39,993 nt of DNA from an uncultured Clostridia bacterium. Its GTDB lineage: Bacteria > Bacillota > Clostridia > Oscillospirales > Acutalibacteraceae. A model generated the notes under the pieces. The model was not told the DNA's origin. It ran no database searches and saw only the letters and a list, made by a program, of their open reading frames with translations. The position numbers were made by a program, and so were the translations under genes. The DNA lies in assembly GCA_937898195.1 (NCBI GenBank), contig CALEJD010000010.1:1-39993 (forward strand), in the 5' to 3' direction. Of this stretch, positions 13,421-21,251 are shown piece by piece; the stretch's first letter is position 1, and the number at the start of each line of letters is the position of its first letter.

Positions 13421-14850
13421 TATACTAACGCCGTTATATATATCTTATTATAATCTGTTGTAAATTTATCAGCCAAAGATGTTACAGATAGATAATCTGT
13501 CCAACTACCAGCAGTAAACGCTATAGTTATTGTGTCGTCATTTGCAGGTGTTCCTGTATAGCTTATTCCATAGTCCGATAAAGTTACTTCATTGCTATTT
13601 AAATACCAAGTATTGCTTGAATATGTAAAGGTATAATTGTCAGTCGTGTCTCCTAAAGCGTCTTGGAATGTACTAGATACTACACTTGCTGCAGTTATAC
13701 CAGTACCACTTACCGAAGCTGTAGCTGTACCACCTGTTGATAGTTCAATATTTAAAGCGTATCCATTACCACCATTTGATAACATAGCATCTGCACATAC
13801 TTGCGTTACTTTTGAAGTTTCTACATCTTCACCAATGCCATAAATTAAGTTATCTGCTATATATTGTTTAATGTCGTTTTGGTTTATTTCTCCTAAATCC
13901 CCAATTGGTTTTAAATCAAATTTAATATACAAAGGTACAATAGTTTCTCTATCGAAATTAATATTGATTGATTGCAAGCTGCTTGTGATAATAGGTACAG
14001 TAACAGCACCTTTAGTGCCAGCACCGCCTAAATTTCCATAAATTACATTGGCAATATCTGTATTAGCACCGCCCTCAACAATTACCCATATATAATGTGG
14101 TAATGTTCCTGTGTCATCTGTTGTGCTTGTTCTGTTGCTGTGGATTTTAACAGCTACAACTCCATCTAATGCAAGCAAATTACCTTCCATAGTATCTTCA
14201 TTATTTTTACCTGCATCTGCTACAGAACGCGCTCTACGTATTCTAAAATCGCTGTCGTTTTCTTCTTCCGTACCAATTGATGTAGCGCCTACGTTGTTAA
14301 TAACTGAAACAACTCCTGGAATTATTGTTACGGGATTTACAATAGTGCCTATTGTTGGTACAACTGCGCCCTTGTCTTTTGCCCTAAACTCCAACGAGGT
14401 AATTCCTGAATAAATTGTTGTTGTATCAACTAAATACCAAATATTACCGTTATCATCAGAAACAGAAAAGGCAGATGCTTCGGGGTCATTAAATGAAGCA
14501 TCTAAGCCTTGAAGTGTTACCGTTTGGTTTGTTGTAATTGCTATGTTTTGTAACGTATATGAACCAGATTTGCGGGTTAAATAATTTATTTGGTATCTGT
14601 TATCTTGTATTGCTCCAACACATTTATCTGGGTCGCAACTGTTATATACTTCAGTAATCATTTCCCTAACTGTTGTACCCATAAATGATAATAATTCTAT
14701 TAATTGTCCATCAGGTGTATTACTATCTAAGTTTAGTTCTTCGCCATTTTGACTATAAATATCAGTCAAGCCGGTAGTTAAATCACTAACTAATATTGTA
14801 TTGTCTTTTGTTTGTAAACCTGAATAACTTAATTCATCAACTTCTGCCAT
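13420..14850 (-). CDS. Baseplate J-like protein (476 aa)
   Basis: A baseplate wedge protein of the P2 gpJ / Mu gp47 family. Visible features: N-terminal DLTTGLTDIYSQNGEELNLD then TPDGQLIELLSFMG, the central EENDSDFRIRRARSVADAGK (family pattern ETDxxlRxRxl), and VAVKIHSNRTS ... HYIWVIVEGG. The C-terminal quarter adds a beta-rich segment (SVTSLADKF near the end) more extended than in P2. AGGAAATAAAT precedes the ATG. It lies between the gp25-like gene and the DUF2612-like gene, the usual order. Confidence 0.9.
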   Translation of the reverse strand: MAEVDELSYSGLQTKDNTILVSDLTTGLTDIYSQNGEELNLDSNTPDGQLIELLSFMGTTVREMITEVYNSCDPDKCVGAIQDNRYQINYLTRKSGSYTLQNIAITTNQTVTLQGLDASFNDPEASAFSVSDDNGNIWYLVDTTTIYSGITSLEFRAKDKGAVVPTIGTIVNPVTIIPGVVSVINNVGATSIGTEEENDSDFRIRRARSVADAGKNNEDTMEGNLLALDGVVAVKIHSNRTSTTDDTGTLPHYIWVIVEGGANTDIANVIYGNLGGAGTKGAVTVPIITSSLQSININFDRETIVPLYIKFDLKPIGDLGEINQNDIKQYIADNLIYGIGEDVETSKVTQVCADAMLSNGGNGYALNIELSTGGTATASVSGTGITAASVVSSTFQDALGDTTDNYTFTYSSNTWYLNSNEVTLSDYGISYTGTPANDDTITIAFTAGSWTDYLSVTSLADKFTTDYNKIYITALV

Positions 14851-14859
14851 ATTTATTTC

Positions 14860-15222
14860 CTATATTGCAAATTCTATATTTATTTCTCTATCAGAATATT
14901 CGGTAAACACTTTACAACTGCAAGTATAATGTCTGCCGTTTACACTGCTTTCAAAATCATATACACTAAGTACACCTCTTCTGTTTTGTATTGTTGTTAA
15001 TACGTCATTATCTAAAAGTTCTTTTTGGTTTTTTGTACCTAATCTTGTGTACCAATCTATACCATTTTCAGGTGCAAAAAAGCAATCCCACTTCCATTCT
15101 AGTAAAGCTGTATAAATATCTTGAGCAATTTGGTTTTGCTCATTACGATAATCAGCAAGGCTGTGTCCAAACAGCCAAGTTTCAAAGCCTTCATTGTCTT
15201 TTGTTATACTGCGCACTAACAT
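14860..15222 (-). CDS. Baseplate wedge protein, gpW/gp25-like (120 aa)
   Basis: A small acidic baseplate protein (MLVRSITKDNEGFETWLFGH, then AQDIYTALLEWKWDCFFAPE) placed directly upstream of J, as gp25/gpW proteins are. The central NRRGVLSVYDFESSVNGR fits the family's conserved turn. No good ribosome site precedes the ATG; instead TATAAT lies exactly six bases upstream, the leaderless layout also seen at rusA. Confidence 0.75.
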   Translation of the reverse strand: MLVRSITKDNEGFETWLFGHSLADYRNEQNQIAQDIYTALLEWKWDCFFAPENGIDWYTRLGTKNQKELLDNDVLTTIQNRRGVLSVYDFESSVNGRHYTCSCKVFTEYSDREINIEFAI

Positions 15223-15228
15223 AATTTA

Positions 15229-15234
15229 ATTATA
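15229..15234 (-). promoter_or_regulatory. -10 box six bases before the gp25-like start codon
   Basis: TATAAT on the minus strand followed by TAAATT and ATG at 15222. The context (TTGTATAAT) is the same as before rusA. If active it would give an internal, leaderless late transcript for the baseplate genes. No clear -35. Suggestive only. Confidence 0.4.
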
Positions 15235-15239
15235 CAACA

Positions 15240-15965
15240 TTATCCTACAATACTCCTAACTATTCCATTAACTACAGTTACAATTTTTCCATCTGCGCTT
15301 GTAAAGGTATTTGTTGCTGCGGTTAAATCTTGCAAAGTTGTGGATTTTGTAGTTCCTGTTATCGTTACATCACCAGTTTGTGTTATAGTGCTTGTAATGT
15401 TTGTATTGGTGCTTTTTATAGTGTTAGTCGTGCTGTTCAAATTATAATCAGTGGTATTAGTTGTAATTTCGGTATCTTTGATTTGAATATCGCTATTTTT
15501 ATAATAAATATGTAAACATTCTTCAACAAATGGAACTAAAGGTATGTTTGGTATACTATGAACACCACATATAAATAAAGCATCAGTTAAATCGTGGCAC
15601 CTATTATATGCTAAATTTCCACCCTCACCTGTCAAGAACCAAGTTTCAAGTTCTCTATCATTAAATAGTAATATACCTTCCATACCCTCGTTAATTGGAA
15701 ATGTAGCACCTATATCCCCCCAGCCTAAAAAATGTACTTTAGCATAAATTAAAGGATAGTCTCTTAATACTTGGTTACCGTCTTTTTTTAATTGCTGTAA
15801 TCTCTTATTATTTACCTTACAACATACAGTTAATTTTTCTTTGTCAAAACTAACCACAGTAGCAACTTTAACACAATTCATATTGTAATTGATGCAATCC
15901 TGCAAAGCTGTTAGTGTATTTAATAATGTAGGTTTATTTGTTAATTGTCCGTTGTTTAATGGCAT
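15240..15965 (-). CDS. Baseplate spike, Gp138-like OB-fold protein (241 aa)
   Basis: Residues 35-125 (VATVVSFDKEKLTVCCKVNN ... YPLIYAKVHFLGWGDIGATF ... EGMEGILLFNDRELETWFLT) match the N-terminal OB domain of Gp138-type membrane-piercing spikes. The C-terminal part is a run of Thr/Asn/Ile repeats (IQIKDTEITTNTTDYNLNST) typical of the triple-stranded beta helix of spike tips. It would form the puncturing tip under the hub protein encoded upstream. Confidence 0.8.
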   Translation of the reverse strand: MPLNNGQLTNKPTLLNTLTALQDCINYNMNCVKVATVVSFDKEKLTVCCKVNNKRLQQLKKDGNQVLRDYPLIYAKVHFLGWGDIGATFPINEGMEGILLFNDRELETWFLTGEGGNLAYNRCHDLTDALFICGVHSIPNIPLVPFVEECLHIYYKNSDIQIKDTEITTNTTDYNLNSTTNTIKSTNTNITSTITQTGDVTITGTTKSTTLQDLTAATNTFTSADGKIVTVVNGIVRSIVG

Positions 15966-15966
15966 T

Positions 15967-17343
15967 TTAACTCCTTACATCCACGTGTGTCCAAGTGGAA
16001 TATGGTTTGACATATGAAAACATTTTTGACTTTTCAGCAACACTAGCAACGGTTGAAGCACTTACTCCACTTATTTTAAAGTCTATTGCACGACCATATA
16101 AGTGCTGACTATTAGATACACCGCCTTCTCGATTGTTATTAGCAATAGACCTCCAGCCACTAGTAATAGTTATTGTTTTACCTGAAAAATATGTATCTCT
16201 AAATTGTATTAATCTGTTTGCTACACTTTCGCAATTCGCCAACTTTCCTTTTGTTAAATCACTAACTCTTTCATTTGGTTTATTGTTATGTCCTATCATA
16301 TCAGCCCAAGTAATAATGCTGTTTATTGCAAGACTAGGAATTTTGCCAGCGTTATCCATTACATACTTAAATACTTGATTAACACCTGCACTAACTTTTG
16401 TATTCAAAGGTTCTACTTTATTGTTTATTACTTTTGATGGTGGAGAACCAGCTGGATTTTGTGTGAGGTTTACATTTGAATTGGTTAAGAAGTTAATGTA
16501 TTGTAAATATAAAATAGTTCTGCGTGACCCGCCTTCTGCGCCTGATATAATACAATCGTGTGTCATTTCCTGTATTTTATATTGCCCATTAAACCTATAG
16601 CCTGTTGAAGTTTTTGATTTAATTTCTACCATTTGTCCTATTCTTAATGTAGGTTCAAATAACATATTTATTTCAAGCATAGCGCCACGTCTTTTTGGTG
16701 CGTCTAACATTCCTGTTTCGTCTTCCAATAAATAAGCATCATAGTCTGTTAGTGTTTCATTATCATTTAGATTATACAATTTGCCATTATCAATAAAGGT
16801 GTGTTGTCCTGTTAATTTGTTAATTGCAACAAATGTATTTCCATCAAAAACAGTAGGTACTTGAAACTCACCTTGCAATTGTCCCATTTCGCCTATTTTT
16901 AAATTTGGTAATTGTGAAGCTAAATATTTAAAAGCTTCCTCAAAAGATGTACCGGGTTCAAATGTTACACTACAATATTCGGTTAATATATCAGGGTCAA
17001 TTACATCAATAATGGTTTGTACGTCTACACCATTTCTTTCAGAATAGCATTCGCTTATCCATCCTAAACACACCATAGCTAACTTATCGCCATAACCAGC
17101 TTCTAGTGTAACCATTTTTCTAACTGATATATCATACAAAAGTCTATCTTGATATATAGCCTCTCTTACTGCACCATCCATATTTGTAACAACTATTCTT
17201 GCAGAATTATTTGATTGAAACGTAGCTTTTGTTACATTAAATTGAATAGTTACAGGGTCAGTTACTGTATATAGTTGCGGTTGTCCGTTTTCTTCCTTCC
17301 AACTTATGCTTAATTTATAATGACATTGAAATTTATTGAGCAT
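15967..17343 (-). CDS. Tail hub protein fused to C-terminal M15 peptidase
   Basis: A 458-aa protein in two parts. Residues about 1-300 are hub-like (gpD/gp27 type): TIQFNVTKATFQSNNSARIV, EAGYGDKLAMVCLGWI, IDPDILTEYCSVTFEPG. Residues about 360-458 are an M15_3 peptidase: KTITITSGWRS, NSQHLYGRAIDF (His and Asp ligands) and WTHVDVR (His ligand). So the hub carries its own muralytic domain to open the cell wall at injection. The ATG at 17343 is used; a GTG at 17352 is possible. A separate M15 protein at 6491-6901 serves lysis. Confidence 0.85.
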   Translation of the reverse strand: MLNKFQCHYKLSISWKEENGQPQLYTVTDPVTIQFNVTKATFQSNNSARIVVTNMDGAVREAIYQDRLLYDISVRKMVTLEAGYGDKLAMVCLGWISECYSERNGVDVQTIIDVIDPDILTEYCSVTFEPGTSFEEAFKYLASQLPNLKIGEMGQLQGEFQVPTVFDGNTFVAINKLTGQHTFIDNGKLYNLNDNETLTDYDAYLLEDETGMLDAPKRRGAMLEINMLFEPTLRIGQMVEIKSKTSTGYRFNGQYKIQEMTHDCIISGAEGGSRRTILYLQYINFLTNSNVNLTQNPAGSPPSKVINNKVEPLNTKVSAGVNQVFKYVMDNAGKIPSLAINSIITWADMIGHNNKPNERVSDLTKGKLANCESVANRLIQFRDTYFSGKTITITSGWRSIANNNREGGVSNSQHLYGRAIDFKISGVSASTVASVAEKSKMFSYVKPYSTWTHVDVRS

Positions 17344-17677
17344 TATAAACACTTTCTTCTATTTGTTGTATCTCTTCTGTATCAAGTAATACTGCTATGA
17401 CATTACGGTCTGCAAAATCATTTAGTTGAAACGGGTCTGCCGAAGAACCAGACATAAACGCAAGTCCAAAAGGCAATATGTTTTTTAAATGTCTTAACGC
17501 ATTCATTGTTAATACTACTTTATTGCCGCGATTAATATAATCTTTGTACTCAATATCAAAATACCAAGATGACTGTGTGGGTAAAAAATACAAATTTACT
17601 CTTGCGGTTTCATTGTTATCTAATTTTAGGGTAAAACTTTGTTTAGGATTATTTGTAATAGATGTTATTACTTTCAT
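17333..17677 (-). CDS. Baseplate-region protein (114 aa), DUF6983-like
   Basis: A beta-rich small protein: LKLDNNETARVNLYFLPTQS then WYFDIEYKDYINRGNKVVLT, and a DRNVIAVLLDTEEI segment. Proteins of this size with a WYFDI...N..LV pattern occur between Dit-like and hub genes in many contractile-tail clusters and appear to plug the hub. It overlaps both neighbours by a few bases. Family name given with moderate confidence. Confidence 0.65.
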   Translation of the reverse strand: MKVITSITNNPKQSFTLKLDNNETARVNLYFLPTQSSWYFDIEYKDYINRGNKVVLTMNALRHLKNILPFGLAFMSGSSADPFQLNDFADRNVIAVLLDTEEIQQIEESVYNAQ

Positions 17678-18675
17678 TTATTGCCTCCTAAGACTGCTGC
17701 CATTATCCCTGCTCCTAGCTTTGCTAACGGGAATTTTTGAATAGAATTAAATGTATTTTCTAGTGTAAAATTGCACGCACTTTGAACTATTTTCCCTGGT
17801 ACAGTCTCGCCTTTAGCTGCGCTTTCTGCAATATTCTGAACCCCTTCTCCCAGTTGTTTAACTACTGGAATATCTGAAACTGGTTTTTTACAAACTTGCG
17901 CATTTGCAATACCTTCTTCCACCTTTTCTGATTTCATATCTGCAACAGTAGTCCAAGCAAATTTACTTTTATCTAGTGTCGAAGTTCTTGTTGTTGCAAG
18001 CCTTACTTCTTTTATAGTTACTTCAATATCAGTTATAAAGTCATTGTTACCTTGGTGTGATGATACCGATTGAATAAAGTATAATTTTTCATAAGGTTCT
18101 GTTAAGCCTACCGAAGAATAATCATATTTTAATTTTTTTAAATTAACACCTATTCTGTTTTGTAAAATATAGTTTAATATAGATACTACTTCTTGTTGTC
18201 TGTATCCCTTTATTGGGTTAGCGTTTTTAAAGTTATCTATCATTTTATAGTATCTGCCAATACTATTCTCGACTTGTTTTACTACATTCATTGCAAGCTG
18301 TGTATAATTGCTAACTACACCAGATATTGCTTTTATTGGCTTCATAGCGTTAATTGTCTTTTTTAATAAAGGATGATTTTTGCTTATATCGTCTCCAAGT
18401 TTGTCTAACAACGGAGAACCGTTTTTATATATAACTTCTCCAACACACCCGCGCAATCTGTATATTTTTGGTTTTATTGCAATATGGTCTTGTATAGAGT
18501 AATTTGTTTCAACAAAGTTATCAGTAATGCTTGCTTCAGTAGTTAATATTTCATCATCTAAATAGTCAAATAAAATTGCTATACCTTTATCATTAACTAC
18601 GGTAGAAATATATGCTGCTGCTTTTTCGGCATCTTCTGTTTTTGATATATAACCTTGTAAAACATCTTCTTGCAT
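17674..18675 (-). CDS. Dit-like tail protein (333 aa)
   Basis: The sequence EASITDNFVETNYSIQDHIA then KPKIYRLRGCVGEVIY at about 47-85 matches the Dit-like domain (PF21821 pattern SItxxxVExGxxxxDHxxxxPxxxxLxG). A later YDSS..TEPYEKLYFIQSVS ... DFITDIEVTIKEVRLA segment completes that domain. It connects the tail tube to the baseplate hub. The C-terminal 80 residues are Lys/Ala-rich and helical. It lies right after the tape measure gene, the expected place. Confidence 0.75.
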   Translation of the reverse strand: MQEDVLQGYISKTEDAEKAAAYISTVVNDKGIAILFDYLDDEILTTEASITDNFVETNYSIQDHIAIKPKIYRLRGCVGEVIYKNGSPLLDKLGDDISKNHPLLKKTINAMKPIKAISGVVSNYTQLAMNVVKQVENSIGRYYKMIDNFKNANPIKGYRQQEVVSILNYILQNRIGVNLKKLKYDYSSVGLTEPYEKLYFIQSVSSHQGNNDFITDIEVTIKEVRLATTRTSTLDKSKFAWTTVADMKSEKVEEGIANAQVCKKPVSDIPVVKQLGEGVQNIAESAAKGETVPGKIVQSACNFTLENTFNSIQKFPLAKLGAGIMAAVLGGNK

Positions 18676-18683
18676 TTTATTCC

Positions 18684-20111
18684 CTATCTATATTGATTAG
18701 CTAAAAATCTATTCATAGCATTATCTAATTCACTTACTACTACTGCTTGCGGTTGTGGGTTATTAAAGAAATTATTAGTCATTGTGCTTTTAATATTATG
18801 GTATTGATATCTGTCACCTTCCGCTGGCTCTAAATTCATATCACTATCTTCATCTTCTTTTGATGTAAATAGTTTAATTAAATCTACTATTGTCCATATG
18901 CCCATTGCAATACTAAATATTGCTCCAATCGGACCTGCACCCAATGCTCCTAAACCGGCTGCTGCACGTTTTCCAATTATCCCCATAGCAGCACCTAAAC
19001 CTTTTGTTTTTGCAATTTTAGATAACCCTGTTCCAAAAGTTTTTCCTAAAAGTGGTTTTGCACCTGTGCCTATGCCTGCCATACCCAATAGAGCACCAAC
19101 TCCTTTAAATAGTGTACCACCTGTTAATAATTTGGTTAATGCGGTTATCGTTTTAAATATCGGACCTGATGCAATTAACAACAAAATATCTTTCAATACG
19201 TATATCCAACGAGGATTTGCTTCCATCCATTTAGAAATATCTAATGCTATTTTAGAAGTAAAATCCATAAGCTTTTGTACTGCGGGCATAACCGAAATCA
19301 AAAACTTTTGCTTTGCTAATTCCCAACGCATATTGTTTTTTTGTTGTTGAAAGGTGTATGTCGAAAGCTTTTTTCTTTCTTCTTCAGAAAGTTGTAATTC
19401 TTTTGACATTTTTACATATTCGGCAAACTTTTCATTGGATAAATCTAAAACATTAAGCCATTCTTGTGATAAACCTAATTGACTAAGAATATAAGATTTT
19501 TGCGTTCCGCTCATCCCTCTAGTTCTGTTTCTAAGCACTTCAATAAATTGGTCTGACTTCATTCCTAAGGGATTAATACCTAGTTGCGCAAATATTCCAG
19601 AACCTTCACCTGTTAAACCAAGATTAAATAATTTTTGTTGTAAGCCTTGTAAATCTCCAGCAACTTGTTCTGTAGATAAATTCATTCCTGATAATTTAGC
19701 AACGCCAGTCATTCTGTTTAATCGGGTAATTGACATATCTGTTTGTTTACCAAAAGTCATATACATTTGGTTAGCTTTTAATAAGCTATTACCCATTCTA
19801 TCAAGCGCTACTACTGCTCCCAAAACAACGGTTTTCATTGTTAGCAATTGGTTTACACCACTAGCCAATGAAGCATTTAATTTTATTTGCTTGTTTCTAG
19901 TATTTTCAAGTTTGTCTATTTGTATTTGTTGAGCATAGTTTTCTTTTATTAAAGCTTTTTCGTGTTCTGTGGTTGCTTGGTTTAACTCTTTTTGTAGTTT
20001 TATTTGTCGGCGTGTTTCTTTTTCGGCAGCCTTGAGTTTATCAATAGCCTTATCGAGTTCTTTGGTGTCTCCTTGTGTGCCTATTTTGATTATAAATTCG
20101 CCTAAATTCAT
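18684..20111 (-). CDS. Tail tape measure protein (475 aa)
   Basis: Begins MNLGEFIIKIGTQGDTKELD, the short beta start usual for tape measures, then a long charged coiled coil (IDKLKAAEKETRRQIKLQKE), and in the second half hydrophobic segments (LKDILLLIASGPIFKTITAL; LGALGAGPIGAIFSIAMGIW). Tape measure length sets tail length, so 475 aa predicts a short tail. It follows the two chaperone frames and precedes the Dit-like gene. The start overlaps the stop of the downstream chaperone frame by four bases. Confidence 0.88.
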   Translation of the reverse strand: MNLGEFIIKIGTQGDTKELDKAIDKLKAAEKETRRQIKLQKELNQATTEHEKALIKENYAQQIQIDKLENTRNKQIKLNASLASGVNQLLTMKTVVLGAVVALDRMGNSLLKANQMYMTFGKQTDMSITRLNRMTGVAKLSGMNLSTEQVAGDLQGLQQKLFNLGLTGEGSGIFAQLGINPLGMKSDQFIEVLRNRTRGMSGTQKSYILSQLGLSQEWLNVLDLSNEKFAEYVKMSKELQLSEEERKKLSTYTFQQQKNNMRWELAKQKFLISVMPAVQKLMDFTSKIALDISKWMEANPRWIYVLKDILLLIASGPIFKTITALTKLLTGGTLFKGVGALLGMAGIGTGAKPLLGKTFGTGLSKIAKTKGLGAAMGIIGKRAAAGLGALGAGPIGAIFSIAMGIWTIVDLIKLFTSKEDEDSDMNLEPAEGDRYQYHNIKSTMTNNFFNNPQPQAVVVSELDNAMNRFLANQYR

Positions 20112-20380
20112 TTTTGAGCCTTATTTAATTCGTAGGTTGTATCTTTGTATTGTCTTGCTAATATTTCAAATTGATATGCTTTTATCACCTCATCCACGGG
20201 TGCATTATATGCGATACTAGGATTGCTATTGTACCATCCAGCCTTACATATAGTATATATTATAACATCTTCTTTAGCTACATTATATTTAACATTTGGG
20301 TGAATTTGTCGCCCTTTATATGGGTTTTCCACGTAGAAATAAGGCTCTTTATAAAAGGGGCAAGGTTTTCCTCCACGCAC
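20108..20380 (-). CDS. Tail assembly chaperone, C-terminal frame reached by -1 frameshift
   Basis: This frame overlaps the chaperone gene 20278-20736 by 103 bases in the -1 phase and ends at the tape measure start. It has no ribosome site of its own (the first in-frame start is a GTG at 20380), so it is best read as the T part of a G-GT pair. The fusion would switch at CCCTTTT and continue YKEPYFYVENPYKGRQ to ...YKDTTYELNKAQK. Such fusions help the tape measure assemble. Confidence 0.75.
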   Translation of the reverse strand: MRGGKPCPFYKEPYFYVENPYKGRQIHPNVKYNVAKEDVIIYTICKAGWYNSNPSIAYNAPVDEVIKAYQFEILARQYKDTTYELNKAQK

Positions 20381-20736
20381 ATATAAAGTATTTCATAATA
20401 ATCTTCCCTAGCTTCAAGAACTTTGTCATTATCAAATAAATCTCTATCTATTTTCCATACTGTCTTGTATGTGCAATATTGTAAGCAATTAAAAATAGCT
20501 TCTTCGAAATCGCTAGAGGTGTCTATGCCTATTAATACATCTTTTACAAAGTCTAATATACCTGTAAAATCCAATTCTTTGTCAAAAAAACTGCCTTCAT
20601 TATTAATTAGCTTTATTCCTATTGGTGTTTTTTTAAGTTCGTTAAATATAACTTGTTTTAATCTTTGTACATCACGCATAGGCGCGGGATTAATCACGAC
20701 CTTTGTTTTCGTGTTTGTTGTTGTAAATTCTTTCAT
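20278..20736 (-). CDS. Tail assembly chaperone (gpG-like, 152 aa)
   Basis: Between the tail tube and the tape measure gene, starting MKEFTTTNTKTKVVINPAPM with GGAGAG upstream. It has an N-terminal beta part and helices afterwards (FTGILDFVKDVLIGI). Position, size and a downstream overlapping -1 frame identify it as the first tail assembly chaperone (XkdN-like/gpG role). Translation normally ends at 20278; a fraction is expected to shift at 20353-20359. Confidence 0.75.
   Translation of the reverse strand: MKEFTTTNTKTKVVINPAPMRDVQRLKQVIFNELKKTPIGIKLINNEGSFFDKELDFTGILDFVKDVLIGIDTSSDFEEAIFNCLQYCTYKTVWKIDRDLFDNDKVLEAREDYYEILYMCVEENLAPFIKSLISTWKTHIKGDKFTQMLNIM
20353..20359 (-). promoter_or_regulatory. 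-1 ribosomal frameshift heptamer C CCU UUU
   Basis: Minus strand, in the frame of the chaperone gene the codons read GCC CCT TTT ATA, giving a canonical X XXY YYZ heptamer (CCCTTTT). A -1 slip re-reads CCC TTT and enters TAT AAA GAG, the frame of 20108-20380. It lies inside the 103-base overlap of the two frames. Confidence 0.7.
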
Positions 20737-20761
20737 CTGGTTCTCTCCTTTTATTAATATT

Positions 20762-20783
20762 AAAAGGTGGGTTTCCCCACCTT
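20762..20783 (-). terminator. GAAA-tetraloop hairpin after the tail tube gene
   Basis: Minus strand AAGGTGGG (20783-20776), GAAA loop, CCCACCTT (20771-20764), then TTAATATT. The 8-bp stem lies just past the tube stop codon. The U-run is short, so it may be a partial terminator or a 3'-end stabiliser that raises tube yield relative to the genes downstream. Confidence 0.6.
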
Positions 20784-20784
20784 A

Positions 20785-21240
20785 TTAAGCAATTGAGCGT
20801 TCTGCATTAGCAAATTGGATTACATATTCTACTACAGCCTGACTTGTTTCCCCATTTACATTAGATGTAACATTAGGATTTTTCTGTATTAAGCCACCTT
20901 GTAGTAAATATGTGTTGTATGAAATGTTGCCTGTTCCATCACCTACCATTTTAACAACTGAACCGTTCATTAAAACAGTTGAAGCAAAACCTTCGGTTTT
21001 TGGTACTAAGCCATTTAATCTTTTGTCATCATTAGATGACATTAAAACTCTAACAGTCAAAGTTGCATTTCTACCCGATTCGTCATAAGCGAATATGGTA
21101 TTTCCGTTTTTGCCTGTTTGCATTGCGAACAAATCATTACTTACTTCTAATGTACCGATATCGCCATCGGCAAAATCTTTTAATGGTATATCATTTAGAA
21201 TAATAACGTCTTGTCCTGTTAAGGCATAAGATGCACCCAT
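20785..21240 (-). CDS. Tail tube protein, DUF3277-like (151 aa)
   Basis: Starts MGASYALTGQDVIILNDIPL, then DFADGDIGTLEVSNDLFAMQ and TGKNGNTIFAYDESGRNATL, the pattern of DUF3277 tube proteins found next to DUF3383 sheaths. It polymerises into the inner tube. AAGGAG precedes the ATG. Together with the sheath it shows a contractile tail. A hairpin follows the stop. Confidence 0.82.
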   Translation of the reverse strand: MGASYALTGQDVIILNDIPLKDFADGDIGTLEVSNDLFAMQTGKNGNTIFAYDESGRNATLTVRVLMSSNDDKRLNGLVPKTEGFASTVLMNGSVVKMVGDGTGNISYNTYLLQGGLIQKNPNVTSNVNGETSQAVVEYVIQFANAERSIA

Positions 21241-21251
21241 TTTTATTCTCC

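Noticed and set aside
18898..19350. Plus-strand 150-aa frame rich in Pro/Ala/Ile
   Set aside because: Antisense shadow of the tape measure gene; no start signal and atypical composition.
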